DNA from: Streptomyces malaysiensis subsp. samsunensis
GTDB taxonomy: Bacteria; Actinomycetota; Actinomycetes; Streptomycetales; Streptomycetaceae
DNA: 64,000 bases
Direction of reading: 5' to 3'
Assembly: GCF_024519315.1 (NCBI RefSeq)
Contig: NZ_JANIIC010000013.1
Span: 62,001 to 126,000 of the forward strand
In this document: positions 33,770-42,983 of the stretch, piece by piece
How the letters are laid out: every line of letters starts with the position of its first letter
Position numbering within the stretch: position 1 is the stretch's first letter
The notes under the pieces: model-generated
The model's database searches: none
The model's input: the letters and a program-made list of their open reading frames with translations, nothing else
What the model was told of the DNA's origin: nothing
Translations under genes and position numbers: made by a program

Positions 33770-35779
33770 ATGTCCGCAGGTCCGATCCGGTTCTCCGAGG
33801 CAGCGCACACCGCGCTCCGCCCGGCCACCGCGGCCCGGATCACGGGGGGCTTCTGGGCCGCCAGACGCCGGGTCAACGCCGAGGTGAGCGTTCCCCAGGG
33901 GCCGGACCGGCTGGAGCGGGCGGGCAATCTCGCCAATCTGCGGGCCGCCGCGGGAGCCGAAGCGGCGCAGTCCGGCTTCCGGGGCGACTTCCCGTTCCAG
34001 GACTCCGATGTGCACAAATGGCTGGAGGCGGCGTCCTGGCAGCTGGCCGACGGCGGCGAGGGACCGGCCGAGGAGGAGTTGTCCCGGCAGGTGGAGCGGC
34101 TGGCCGGGCTGGTGGCTGCCGCACAGGCCGAGGACGGCTATCTCCAGACGTACTACCAGCTGGGGCCGGACGCCCGGCGGTGGGCGGAACCGCACTGGGG
34201 GCATGAGCTGTACTGCGCGGGCCACCTCCTCCAGGCCGCGGTCGCACACCACCGGGCCACCGGCCGGGACGAACTGCTCACGGTGGCGGTGCGGTGCGCC
34301 GATCTCGTCGACGCCAGGTTCGGGCCCGGCAAGGACGAGACGGTCTGCGGACATCCGGAGATCGAGACGGCGCTGGTCGAGCTGTACCGGGAGACCGGTG
34401 AGCGGCGCTATCTCGAACTGGCCGGGCACTTCGTGGACCGGCGCGGCCGGGGCAGCCTCGGCGACGGCCCGCCGGAGGGCTCCCCCGGCCCCCGGCCCGG
34501 GGCGCCCTACTGGCAGGACCACGTCCCGGTGCGGGAGGCGACGGCGGTCGCCGGGCACGCGGTGCGCCAGCTGTACCTCCTGGCCGGGGCCGCGGATGTG
34601 GCGGCGGAGACCGGTGATACGGGGCTGCGGGACGCCCTGGTGCGGCTGTGGGAGGACATGGCCGCGACAAAGACCTATCTGACGGGCGGGGTGGGATCCC
34701 GGCATGAGCTGGAGTCCTTCGGGGACGCCTACGAGCTGCCGCCGGACCGGGCGTACGCGGAGACCTGCGCGGCCATCGCCGCCATCCACTTCGGCTGGCG
34801 GATGGCGCTGCTGACCGGGGAGGCCCGCTACAGCGATCTGGTGGAGCGGACCCTGTTCAACGGATTCGCATCGGGGGTCTCGCTCGACGGTGAGCGCTGG
34901 CTCTATGTGAATCCGCTGCACGTCCGCCAGGACGATGAGCACCGTAAGGCGGCCACCGGCGATCAGAACGCCCACCGGACGCCATGGTTCCGGTGTGCTT
35001 GCTGCCCGCCCAACGTGATGCGGCTGCTGGCCTCGCTGCCGCACTACATGGCGAGCGGCGACACCGAGGGGCTCCAGCTGCACCAGTACGCGTCCGGCTC
35101 GTACGAGGCGGGCGGCGGGGCGGTGCGGGTGGGTACCGGCTACCCGTGGGAGGGGCGGATCGCGGTGGTCGTGGACGCGGCCCCGCGGGACGCGGACTGG
35201 ACGCTTTCGCTGCGCATCCCGCACTGGGCCCGGACGTACGAGGCCACGGTCGGCGGGGAGCCGGTGGCCGAGCGGGCCGAGAACGGCTGGCTGCGGCTGC
35301 GGCGGCGCTGGCGGCCCGGGGAGACGGTCGTGCTGAGCCTGCCGCTCGACCCCCGGCTCACCCGCCCCGATCCACGGGTCGACGGGGTGCGCGGCTGTGC
35401 CGCGATCGAGCGCGGCCCGCTGGTGTACTGCCTGGAGTGGCCCGACCAGCCCGCCGGGCTGCGGCTGGACGACATCGCCCTCGCCCCGGGTGCCACGCTG
35501 AGAGCCGAGCACCGGCCGGAGCTGCTGGGCGGGGTGACCGTGATCACCTCCCGGGCCCTGTGTCGGACTGTGGCGCGCGACGGCTGGTGGCCGTACCGGG
35601 ACGGCGGCGCGGACTCCCGCGGGGGCGCGGGCGGCGCGGACGTCGGCTCCGGCGGGGAGGCGGACGGCGCGGAAGTCCCCGAGCCGGTCCGGGTGACCGC
35701 GATCCCCTACTACGCGTGGGCGAACCGCGAGCCCGGCGCGATGCGGGTGTGGCTCCCGGTCCAGGACCCGCCCGGCTGA
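33770..35779 (+). CDS. GH127 beta-L-arabinofuranosidase-like enzyme, cytosolic
   Basis: A 669-residue GH127 protein of the HypBA1 type with no signal peptide. The (alpha/alpha)6 barrel begins GGFWAARRRVNAEV; the catalytic zinc site is formed by AETCAAIA (Glu and Cys) and the pair in FRCACCPPNVMRLLASL. The C-terminal half is beta-sandwich (WTLSLRIPHWARTYEATV). Near the end a Gly/Asp/Ala-rich insert (SRGGAGGADVGSGGEADGAEV) looks disordered. It would trim oligosaccharides imported after the secreted GH127 has acted. A LacI-type palindrome lies upstream. Confidence 0.87.
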   Translation: MSAGPIRFSEAAHTALRPATAARITGGFWAARRRVNAEVSVPQGPDRLERAGNLANLRAAAGAEAAQSGFRGDFPFQDSDVHKWLEAASWQLADGGEGPAEEELSRQVERLAGLVAAAQAEDGYLQTYYQLGPDARRWAEPHWGHELYCAGHLLQAAVAHHRATGRDELLTVAVRCADLVDARFGPGKDETVCGHPEIETALVELYRETGERRYLELAGHFVDRRGRGSLGDGPPEGSPGPRPGAPYWQDHVPVREATAVAGHAVRQLYLLAGAADVAAETGDTGLRDALVRLWEDMAATKTYLTGGVGSRHELESFGDAYELPPDRAYAETCAAIAAIHFGWRMALLTGEARYSDLVERTLFNGFASGVSLDGERWLYVNPLHVRQDDEHRKAATGDQNAHRTPWFRCACCPPNVMRLLASLPHYMASGDTEGLQLHQYASGSYEAGGGAVRVGTGYPWEGRIAVVVDAAPRDADWTLSLRIPHWARTYEATVGGEPVAERAENGWLRLRRRWRPGETVVLSLPLDPRLTRPDPRVDGVRGCAAIERGPLVYCLEWPDQPAGLRLDDIALAPGATLRAEHRPELLGGVTVITSRALCRTVARDGWWPYRDGGADSRGGAGGADVGSGGEADGAEVPEPVRVTAIPYYAWANREPGAMRVWLPVQDPPG

Positions 35780-35915
35780 TCTTCGCGGGACCGGGCACGG
35801 ACCGGGCACAAACCGGGCGGTGTCCACCGGAACTCGGCGGACACCCCAGGCGTTTCTCGCCAGAGGAACACGCTTTCGTGCCCGAGCGGCACTGTTGATT
35901 AAGGGGAGGTGCCCC

Positions 35916-36143
35916 TTGAGCACCGGATCCACACCCCAAGGGGACGACGCCGACGGCTGGGACGACGTCGAACTCGACGAGGACTTCATACGGGGTGCCG
36001 AGGTCACCGAGCCCGCCGCGCGCACCCGGATGCTCACCGCGCGGTGGCGGCGCGGCGCACCCGAGCCCCAGCCCTGGCGAGCCGACGAGCCACCGGCCGG
36101 CTGGTTCTGGAGCAAGCGCCGCAAGCGGCGCCGGCGGCGCTGA
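35916..36143 (+). CDS. Small acidic-to-basic hypothetical protein
   Basis: A 75-residue protein using a TTG start at 35916, chosen because AAGGGGAGG precedes it. The N-terminal half is acidic (DDADGWDDVELDEDFI), and the C-terminus ends in WFWSKRRKRRRRR, a strongly basic tail. I recognise the overall pattern as a common small actinobacterial protein of unknown function but cannot assign a role; the basic end could contact nucleic acid or membrane phosphates. Confidence 0.65.
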   Translation: MSTGSTPQGDDADGWDDVELDEDFIRGAEVTEPAARTRMLTARWRRGAPEPQPWRADEPPAGWFWSKRRKRRRRR

Positions 36144-36304
36144 CCTCGTCCCTGTCCATGCTCGCCGGTGCCCGTCGGCGCCCGTCCGTTACGTGGTCGC
36201 AATACACACCTGAAGACATCACGCCACCTCCGGTGGGAGGATTCGGGCCGACTCACTGATCATGAGATCCGTGATCGTCCTGCCCATCCTGCCCCGGAGG
36301 CGCC

Positions 36305-37099
36305 GTGTCCGCTCGCTCCGCGTTGCCCGTCATAGCCGTCGCCGCTGTATCAGCCCTGTTGGCCGGGTGCACCAGCACCAAGTCATCGGGGTCCGGCGGC
36401 TCTGACATCAGCCTGGTGAAGTCCGGGAAGCTCACGACCTGCACACATCTGCCCTATCCGCCCTTCCAGTCCAAGCAGGGCAAGAAGATCGTCGGCTTCG
36501 ATGTGGACATCGTCGATCTCGTGGCATCGGCGCTCGATGTGAAGCAGGAGATCGTGGACACGCCCTTCGAGGGCATCCAGTCCGGGGAGGACCTCAACAC
36601 CAACCAGTGTGATGTGGCCGCCGCCGGGATGACCATCACCGATGTGCGCGAGAAGAACCTGGACTTCTCCGAGCCCTATTTCGAGGCCACCCAGGCGCTG
36701 CTCACCCCCAAGGGCAAGCCGTACAAGTCCCTCGCCGACCTCGAGGGCAAGAAGCTCGCGGTCCAGCAGGGGACCACCGGTGAGAGCTACGCCCAGAAGC
36801 ATGCCAAGGGCGCCAAACTGGTCCAGTTCGAGGATCTCGCGCTGCTGCTGACCGCCGTCAAGACCGGCCAGACCGACGCGGGCATCAACGACAACGGGGT
36901 CCTCTACGACTACGTCAAGGACAACCCCGACACCGCCGTGGCGGCCGAGTTCGACACCGGAGAGCAGTACGGCATCGCCGTGCGGACCGGCAACGACGCA
37001 CTGCGCAAGAAGATCAACGCGGTGCTGAAGGACGCCCGGGCGGACGGCTCCTACGACCGGATCTACAAGAAGTGGTTCGGCACCGCGCCCAAGAAGTGA
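36305..37099 (+). CDS. Polar amino acid ABC transporter, substrate-binding lipoprotein
   Basis: A 264-residue lipoprotein; SALLAGC is the lipobox and the GTG start follows CCCCGGAGG. The mature part is a family-3 solute-binding protein: GFDVDIVDLVASAL, the VAAAGMTITDVREKNLDFSEPY region and LEGKKLAVQQGTTGE. It binds a polar amino acid outside the membrane and delivers it to the permease encoded 43 bp downstream. Exact ligand (Glu, Gln, Asp or basic) is not evident. Confidence 0.9.
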   Translation: MSARSALPVIAVAAVSALLAGCTSTKSSGSGGSDISLVKSGKLTTCTHLPYPPFQSKQGKKIVGFDVDIVDLVASALDVKQEIVDTPFEGIQSGEDLNTNQCDVAAAGMTITDVREKNLDFSEPYFEATQALLTPKGKPYKSLADLEGKKLAVQQGTTGESYAQKHAKGAKLVQFEDLALLLTAVKTGQTDAGINDNGVLYDYVKDNPDTAVAAEFDTGEQYGIAVRTGNDALRKKINAVLKDARADGSYDRIYKKWFGTAPKK

Positions 37100-37142
37100 C
37101 GCGCCCGCTGACGGTCATCGGAGCTGAGGAGTCCGCATACAT

Positions 37143-37928
37143 ATGGCAATGACCCGCCGGCAGCGGGTGCGGGCGATACGAGCGGTGCAGTACGCCGTGC
37201 TCATCGCCCTGCTGCTCGCCATCGTCCTGGCCGCGGACTGGGGTGAGCTGCGGCGCGCGTTCTTCGACGCCGAGGTCGCCCGGTCCCTGTTCCCCGAGAT
37301 CATCACCACCGCCCTGGTCAACACCATCGTCTACACCCTGCTCGGCTTCGGCTTCGGCCTGGTCCTCGGGGTGGTGCTGGCGCTGATGCGGCTCTCGCAG
37401 GTGCCGCCGTACCGCTGGCTGGCGGTGGCCTATATCGAGTTCTTCCGCGGGGTGCCCGCGCTGCTGGTGTTCATCGCGCTGGGCTTCGGAGTGCCGCTCG
37501 CCTTCCAGGTGGCGCTGGACCGGTATGTCACGGTCATGCTGGCGCTGGGGCTCGTCGGAGCCGCCTATATCGCGGAGACGATGCGGGCGGGCATCCAGGC
37601 GGTGCCCAAGGGGCAGATGGAGGCGGCGCGTTCGCTGGGCATGTCCCACACGCGGGCGATGGCCTCGATCATCATCCCGCAGGCCTTCCGGATCGTCCTG
37701 CCGCCGCTCACCAATGAACTGGTCCTGCTGACCAAGGACTCGTCCCTGGTCTATCTGCTGGGGCTCTCCCTGGACCAGTACGAACTGTCCAAGTTCGGCC
37801 GGGACGCGCTGAATCAGAATCGCAGCCTCACCCCGATCCTGGTCGCCGGGGTGTGCTATCTGATCATCACCGTGCCGCTCGGCCAGCTGGTGCGCCGGCT
37901 CGAGTCCCGTGCGGCGAAGGCGAGGTGA
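37143..37928 (+). CDS. Amino acid ABC transporter permease
   Basis: A 261-residue HisM/GlnP-type permease with about five membrane helices. The motif [29 protein letters not shown] contains the conserved EAA loop that contacts the ATPase. It is the second gene of a three-gene importer, overlapping the ATPase gene by 4 bp (GTGA). A single permease gene implies a homodimer. Confidence 0.92.
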   Translation: MAMTRRQRVRAIRAVQYAVLIALLLAIVLAADWGELRRAFFDAEVARSLFPEIITTALVNTIVYTLLGFGFGLVLGVVLALMRLSQVPPYRWLAVAYIEFFRGVPALLVFIALGFGVPLAFQVALDRYVTVMLALGLVGAAYIAETMRAGIQAVPKGQMEAARSLGMSHTRAMASIIIPQAFRIVLPPLTNELVLLTKDSSLVYLLGLSLDQYELSKFGRDALNQNRSLTPILVAGVCYLIITVPLGQLVRRLESRAAKAR

Positions 37929-38770
37929 CCGGTGTGAAGGAGACGACGAAGGTGGAGGGGACCGGCGAGGCGGACGGCATCGCCATCCGCCTGGAGGGGC
38001 TGCACAAGTCCTTCGGCGACCTGGAGGTGCTCAAGGGCATCGACCTCACCGTCCGGCGGGGCGAGGTGGTCTGTGTCATCGGCCCGTCGGGATCGGGCAA
38101 GTCGACGCTGCTGCGCTGTGTGAACCTCCTGGAGGAGCCGACTTCCGGCTCGGTCACCGTGGCGGGGACCGAGGTCACCGACCCGGATGTGGACATCGAC
38201 CGGGTGCGGCGGCGGATCGGCATGGTGTTCCAGGCGTTCAACCTCTTTCCGCATCTGACGGCCCTGGAGAACCTCACCATCGCCCAGCGGCGGGTGCTGC
38301 GCCGCGACAAGGCGGAGGCGGTGCGGATCGCGCGGGAGACCCTGAGCCGGGTCGGTCTGGGCGACAAGGAATCGGCCTATCCGGCGCAGCTGTCGGGCGG
38401 ACAGCAGCAGCGGGTGGCCATCGCCCGGGCGCTGTCGATGGACCCGGAGCTGATGCTCTTCGACGAGCCGACCTCGGCGCTCGATCCGGAACTGGTCGGC
38501 GATGTGCTCGCGGTGATGCGCGCCCTGGCCGACGAGGGGATGACCATGCTGGTCGTCACCCATGAGATGAGCTTCGCGCGGGAGGTCGCCGACCGGGTCG
38601 TGTTCATGGACGACGGGGTGATCGTGGAGGAGGGCGGACCGGAGCAGGTCGTGTCCGACCCGGTCCACCCCCGTACCCGCGCCTTTCTCACCCGGGTGCT
38701 GAACCCGGCCGCGGCGCGGGTCGGCGAGCTACCGGACACGGGCCCGCACGGAGCGCGTATCGACCGCTGA
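37925..38770 (+). CDS. Amino acid ABC transporter ATPase
   Basis: A 281-residue GlnQ-type ATPase. Walker A is GPSGSGKST, the Q-loop [12 protein letters not shown], the signature LSGGQQQR, Walker [12 protein letters not shown] and the switch His in VVTHEM. The GTG at 37925 overlaps the permease stop. Residues 1-20 are a polar extension before the domain proper. It powers uptake by the preceding permease and binding protein. Confidence 0.93.
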   Translation: MTGVKETTKVEGTGEADGIAIRLEGLHKSFGDLEVLKGIDLTVRRGEVVCVIGPSGSGKSTLLRCVNLLEEPTSGSVTVAGTEVTDPDVDIDRVRRRIGMVFQAFNLFPHLTALENLTIAQRRVLRRDKAEAVRIARETLSRVGLGDKESAYPAQLSGGQQQRVAIARALSMDPELMLFDEPTSALDPELVGDVLAVMRALADEGMTMLVVTHEMSFAREVADRVVFMDDGVIVEEGGPEQVVSDPVHPRTRAFLTRVLNPAAARVGELPDTGPHGARIDR

Positions 38771-38821
38771 ACTCCGGGCCGGGGCGCCGGATCGCGGTGA
38801 TCGGCGGCCAGGTGCGCGACG

Positions 38822-39207
38822 GTGGCCGGATGGCCGGGTACCGTTCGGGGGGAGTTCTCCGGTTTCGGCGGGCACCGGATACGCGGCCGGCTGCTGGTTC
38901 CGCGCGACGCGGCGGGCCCGCTGCCGTGCGTGGTGCAGTGCCTCGACTACAACAGCGGCCGGGGGCTGCCGCACAACTGGCTGCTCTCCCCGGACGACTA
39001 CTACTACCGCCGGCTGTACACGGACGCGGTGCGGACGGTGGAGGCCGCCCGTGAGCATCCGCTGGTGGACCTCGCGCGGATCGTGGTCAGCGGGGGCAGT
39101 CAGGGCGGTGCGCCGGCGCTGGTGGCGGCCGGGCTGGTACCGGATCCGGCGGGGGCACCCATCAGCAGGCCGAGCAGATCGCCTTTCTGCGTGGGCTGCT
39201 GGGCTGA
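38822..39207 (+). pseudogene. Acetylxylan-esterase-like gene with internal deletions
   Basis: The fragment starts like an alpha/beta-hydrolase of the acetyl xylan esterase family ([41 protein letters not shown]). It then jumps directly to [21 protein letters not shown] and the nucleophile region [17 protein letters not shown], then in a shifted frame to the family's usual C-terminus [15 protein letters not shown] and stop at 39205-39207. About 45 residues between the first two blocks and the segment with the catalytic Asp/His are missing. The product cannot be active. Confidence 0.8.
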
Positions 39208-39285
39208 GCGGCACATGCCGGGCGGCGTTCGCTCGCCGCCCGGCACGGGGTGGACAAGGGGCTATCCGCACCGAAGGAGCCGCCC

Positions 39286-40037
39286 GTGCCCGCGCAGCCG
39301 CTGGAAGGCATCACCGTCGTCGCCCTGGAGCAAGCCGTGGCCGCTCCCTTCGCCACCCGTCAGCTCGCCGACCCGGGCGCCAGGGTCATCAAGGTGGAGC
39401 GGCCCGGGGGCGGGGACTTCGCCCGCGCCTACGACCGCGAGGCCAAGGGCGCGTCGGCCTACTTCGTATGGATCAACCGCGGGAAGGAGAGCGTCGTCCT
39501 CGATCTCAAGGACGACACCGACCGGACGCTGCTCGATGCGATGCTCGCCCGTGCCGATGTCTTCGTGCACAATCTGGCGCCCGGCGCCGTGGACCGGCTG
39601 GGCCTGGGGGTGCGGACGCCGCGGGCCGTCCACCCCCGCCTGATCACCTGCGCGATCTCCGGCTACGGGGACAGCGGCCCGTACCGTGCGAAGAAGGCGT
39701 ACGACCTGCTCATCCAGTGCGAGGCGGGGCTGCTGTCGATCACCATGACGAGGAGCTGACGGCGGAGCTGGAGTCGTGCTTCGCGGGCCATACCGCAGAG
39801 GGGCTGATCGCGCTGCTGGACGGGGCCGGTATCGCCAATGCCCGGCTGCGCGACATCGCGGGGTTCGCCGCCCATCCCCAGCTCGAGGCCCGCGACCGCT
39901 GGGGCGAGTTCGGCTCCCCGGTCGGGCCGCTGCGCGGTCTGCTGCCACCGGTGGAGGTGGCGGACCGCAGGGCGCCGATGCGGCCGGTGCCGGCACTCGG
40001 CGAGCATACGGAGGCGGTGCGCGCCGAGTTCTCCTGA
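39286..40037 (+). pseudogene. CoA-transferase (CaiB/BaiF, family III) with a large internal deletion
   Basis: The 5' part encodes a normal family III CoA-transferase N-terminus ([33 protein letters not shown], then [27 protein letters not shown] and LLIQCEAGLLSIT). At ~39745 it jumps, out of frame, to the C-terminal region (DEELTAELESCFAGHTAEGLIALLDGAGIANARL to the stop at 40035-40037). Around 200 central residues are missing, including part of the CoA-binding core. GTG start at 39286 with AAGGAG upstream. The preceding gene shows the same type of damage. Confidence 0.85.
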
Positions 40038-40087
40038 GCCGGTCCCCGGTGCCGCGAGCGTGGTGTGCCCGGGCCGTCCGGCACCGG

Positions 40088-40117
40088 GCTGATCTGCGGT
40101 TTCCCGCAGGGTCAGCG
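40088..40117. terminator. Stem-loop after the CoA-transferase remnant
   Basis: An imperfect inverted repeat built on ctgcgg-tttc-ccgcag with flanking ctgat/gtcag pairing. It is placed as a terminator between the CoA-transferase remnant and the DedA gene. Its core resembles the centre of the much longer palindrome at 44148-44201. Confidence 0.5.
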
Positions 40118-40241
40118 CTGCGGAGAACACCACCGGGTCGGGCGGCAATCCTCATGTCCCCGCCGATCCGCGGTTTCTAGATTGGCAGGCGTCGGGGCGG
40201 GGGGCGCCCCTGGCGCCGGGCCGCCATGTTGGAGACCACGC

Positions 40242-40898
40242 ATGCACTTGATGACCCTGGCTCTGCCCCAGGAGCCCTCGGACGGCATCGCCGGCTGGGC
40301 CGCGGACCTCGTGGACGCGATGGGCGGGCCGGGAGCCGGTCTGGCCATCGCGCTGGAGAACCTCTTCCCGCCGCTGCCCAGCGAGGTGATACTGCCCCTG
40401 ACCGGGTTCGCGGCGGGTCAGGGTGTGATCAGCCTGGCCTCGGCGCTGTTCTGGACCACGCTCGGCTCGGTGGTGGGCGCGCTGGTGCTGTACTGGATCG
40501 GGATGCTCGTCGGCCGCCGGCGCATGCACGCCATCTGGGCGAAGCTGCCGCTGGTGAAGACGTCCGATCTGGACCGTACGGAGCAGTGGTTCGAGAAGCA
40601 CGGCACCAAGGCGGTGTTCATCGGCCGCATGGTGCCGATCTTCCGCAGCCTCATCTCCATTCCGGCCGGGGTCGAGCGCATGCCGCTGCCGGTCTTCGCC
40701 CTGCTGACCACGCTGGGCAGCCTGGTCTGGAACACGGTGCTGGTGATGGCCGGTTACTGGCTGGGCGATCAGTGGGACGAGGTGGAGACCTACGTCGGTG
40801 TCTTCTCCAAGGTGGTCCTGGTCGCGGTTCTGGTGGCCATAGTGGTCTATGTGGTCATGCGCTTCCGCGGGCGCGACCGGCGGCGCCACGCTTCATGA
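40242..40898 (+). CDS. DedA/SNARE-associated (VTT) family membrane protein
   Basis: A 218-residue polytopic membrane protein. It has the DedA signatures ENLFPPLPSEVILPLTGF (re-entrant loop with acidic residue) and FIGRMVPIFRSLISIPAGVERM with the conserved arginines. DedA proteins include undecaprenyl-phosphate translocases (UptA) that return the cell-wall lipid carrier to the inner leaflet. The start at 40242 is preceded by TTGGAG. It lies just ahead of a two-component system and about 2 kb from the cyclodeaminase gene of the peptide locus. A protective role against a C55-P-binding lipopeptide is inferred, not shown. Confidence 0.9.
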   Translation: MHLMTLALPQEPSDGIAGWAADLVDAMGGPGAGLAIALENLFPPLPSEVILPLTGFAAGQGVISLASALFWTTLGSVVGALVLYWIGMLVGRRRMHAIWAKLPLVKTSDLDRTEQWFEKHGTKAVFIGRMVPIFRSLISIPAGVERMPLPVFALLTTLGSLVWNTVLVMAGYWLGDQWDEVETYVGVFSKVVLVAVLVAIVVYVVMRFRGRDRRRHAS

Positions 40899-40953
40899 GC
40901 CACGACGCGCGGCCCGGCCCCTCCGCTCTGCTCGCGCCACAGCCTGGGCGATC

Positions 40954-40982
40954 TTGCCCGGGCTGTGCGGCCGGGCTAGGCT
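40954..40982 (+). promoter_or_regulatory. Sigma-70-type promoter for the histidine kinase gene
   Basis: ttgccc (40954-40959) and taggct (40977-40982) are separated by 17 bp, a good vegetative promoter. Transcription should start about 7-9 bp further on, at 40989-40991, which is exactly where the GTG start codon of the kinase gene lies. Confidence 0.6.
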
Positions 40983-40990
40983 TTGCCCCC

Positions 40991-42208
40991 GTGCAGGGGG
41001 ATTTGACAAATATCGCCACTCATCACCTGTTTCTCGGCGCGCCCGGTCAGCACGACGGCAGGGGGGCGGCGGAGCCCTCGTGGCCGCGCAGGATTCCGGG
41101 AGCGCTCCTCGGCTGCTGTACGGCCATGCTCGGATTGCTCTACCTGCTGATCGCCGGCACGGCCTTGGCGGCCTTCCTGCTGTGGCCGCGCACCCGGCCC
41201 CGCGCCCTGGCCGCGCTCGCCTCCGGGGCCCGTCGGGTCGCGGCGCTGGACCGGGCGCGCCGCTTCGTCTTCTTCGGCGATCGTTTCCCCGAGCACTACA
41301 AGTCGTCCGACCAGAAGGTCCTGCGCTATCTGGCGACCCGCAGCTACACCGGGCTGCTGTGCACCATCGTCGTGGGTCTGCTGGGGTTCGGCGTCATCCT
41401 CGCCGCCGTGCTGGCCGTGCGGTTGGTCCAAGGCCGCCTCGACCTCCAGGAACTCCTCACCCAGGCGCTGCTCGGCGGAGTGCTGCTCTTCCTCGACGTG
41501 CAGGGCATCTACTCCCTGGCGGTGCTGGACGCCAAGCTGGCCCGCGAGTGCTTCGGGCCGTCCGAGCAGGAGGTTCTGCGGCAGCGCATCGATGAGCTGG
41601 CCACCAGCCGGGCCGCGGTCGTCCAGGCCGTCGACGCCGAGCGCCGCCGCATCGAGCGCGATCTCCACGACGGCATCCAGCAGCGCCTGGTGGCACTCGC
41701 CATGCTGCTCGGCCGGGCGCGCCGCAGCCGTGCCCGCAACCCCGAGCAGGTGGACGCCTTGCTGCACCAGGCGCACCAGGAGTCCCAGGAGGTCATCACC
41801 GAACTCCGTGAGGCGACCTGGCGGATCTATCCGTCCGCCCTGGACAGCCTGGGGCTGAAGGAGGCACTCAGCGGGGTCTCCGAGCGGTGCTCCATCCCCA
41901 TCCGTATGGACTTCGAGGTCGACCGTGCGCTGCCCCAGACGGTGGAGACCGCCGCGTACTTCGTGGTGTCGGAGTGTGTGACCAACGCCGCCAAGCACTC
42001 CGGTGCCACGGCGATCTCCATCCGGCTCGCGCTGTACGGAGCGGTGCTCGTGGTGCGGGTCGAGGACAATGGCACCGGCGGAGCGGACCCGTCGGGCAGC
42101 GGTCTCACCGGGCTGCGCAGCCGGGTGGGCGCGCTCGACGGTCTGCTGCACATCGACAGCCCCCTCGGGGGACCCACGACCATTACCGCGGAGCTTCCAT
42201 GCGCGTGA
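40991..42208 (+). CDS. NarL-type sensor histidine kinase
   Basis: A 405-residue sensor with N-terminal hydrophobic helices (LLYLLIAGTALAAFLLW, GLLCTIVVGLLGFGVILAAVLAVRLV and a third), then a HisKA_3 dimerisation/phosphoacceptor motif AERRRIERDLHDGIQQRLVALAM and an HATPase region with TNAAKHSGA and GLTGLRSRVGALDG. GTG at 40991 is chosen because a promoter places transcription start there; an ATG at 40895 overlapping the DedA stop is an alternative. It probably autophosphorylates and passes phosphate to the next gene's product. Signal unknown; the locus suggests a role in peptide-antibiotic control or cell-envelope sensing. Confidence 0.9.
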   Translation: MQGDLTNIATHHLFLGAPGQHDGRGAAEPSWPRRIPGALLGCCTAMLGLLYLLIAGTALAAFLLWPRTRPRALAALASGARRVAALDRARRFVFFGDRFPEHYKSSDQKVLRYLATRSYTGLLCTIVVGLLGFGVILAAVLAVRLVQGRLDLQELLTQALLGGVLLFLDVQGIYSLAVLDAKLARECFGPSEQEVLRQRIDELATSRAAVVQAVDAERRRIERDLHDGIQQRLVALAMLLGRARRSRARNPEQVDALLHQAHQESQEVITELREATWRIYPSALDSLGLKEALSGVSERCSIPIRMDFEVDRALPQTVETAAYFVVSECVTNAAKHSGATAISIRLALYGAVLVVRVEDNGTGGADPSGSGLTGLRSRVGALDGLLHIDSPLGGPTTITAELPCA

Positions 42209-42843
42209 TCCTCGCCGAGGACTCGACCTTGCTACGGGAAGGGCTGGTACGCCTGCTCGTCGAGGAGGGCCATGAGGTCGTCGCGGCCGTGGGCGACGCG
42301 GTGTCCCTCATGAAGGAGGTCGAGGAGCGGACGCCCGACATGGTCGTCGTCGACATCCGGATGCCGCCGACACACACCGACGACGGGTTGCGGGCCGCGC
42401 TGGAGATCCGCAAGCGCTGGCCCCGGATCAGCCTGCTCGTGCTGTCACAGCACGTGGAGCGCAACTACGCGGCCCAGTTGCTGGCCGCCAACGCGGAGCG
42501 GGTCGGGTACCTCCTGAAGGACCGGGTCGCCCAGGTCGAGGAGTTCCTGGACGCGCTGGAGCGCATTCACGCGGGCGGCGCGGCGATCGATCCGGAGGTC
42601 GTGCGCCAGTTGGTCATCCGTACCACGCACGGTGACCCGCTCGCCCGGCTCACCCCGCGCGAGCGAAGTGTCCTGGAGACCCTGGCTCAGGGTCACACCA
42701 ACACGGCCATCGCGCAGAAGCTGCACATCTCGCTGAGCTCGGTGGAGAAGAACCTCAACACGATCTTCGACAAGCTCGAGCTGTCGCACACCGCCGGCTA
42801 CAGCCGGCGGATCCTGGCGGTCCTGCGGTATCTGGAGTCCTGA
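42199..42843 (+). CDS. NarL/LuxR-type response regulator
   Basis: A 214-residue regulator overlapping the kinase gene by 10 bp. The receiver has acidic pocket EDSTLLREGL, phospho-acceptor Asp in VVVDIRMPPT and Lys in YLLKDRV. The output domain is a LuxR helix-turn-helix (LTPRERSVLETLAQGHTNTAIAQKLHISLSSVEKNLNTIF). Target genes are not visible, but the divergent cyclodeaminase/exporter region next to it is a natural candidate. Confidence 0.93.
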   Translation: MRVILAEDSTLLREGLVRLLVEEGHEVVAAVGDAVSLMKEVEERTPDMVVVDIRMPPTHTDDGLRAALEIRKRWPRISLLVLSQHVERNYAAQLLAANAERVGYLLKDRVAQVEEFLDALERIHAGGAAIDPEVVRQLVIRTTHGDPLARLTPRERSVLETLAQGHTNTAIAQKLHISLSSVEKNLNTIFDKLELSHTAGYSRRILAVLRYLES

Positions 42844-42873
42844 GGCGTACGACCGGCGACAAGCACACATGCC

Positions 42874-42978
42874 GAGGTGCCCGACGACGTCGTCCCATAC
42901 GCCGTCGAGCACCTCTGGGCGCCTGACACACCGCCGGGCTGTCCGCGGCCCCACCACGTCCGGGCGGGCACAGCCCGG
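42874..42978. terminator. Nested inverted repeats between converging genes
   Basis: Two inverted repeats (gaggtgc/gcacctc at 42874-42915 and ccgggctgt/acagcccgg at 42934-42978) lie between the response-regulator stop and the cyclodeaminase stop, which converge. They are likely to act as bidirectional terminators. Loops are long, so this is tentative. Confidence 0.4.
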
Positions 42979-42983
42979 TTCCG

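Noticed and set aside
40895..40990. Kinase start at the ATG overlapping the DedA stop
   Set aside because: The extra ~32 residues are poorly structured and a good promoter lies inside this stretch; the GTG at 40991 is preferred, though read-through use of the ATG cannot be excluded.
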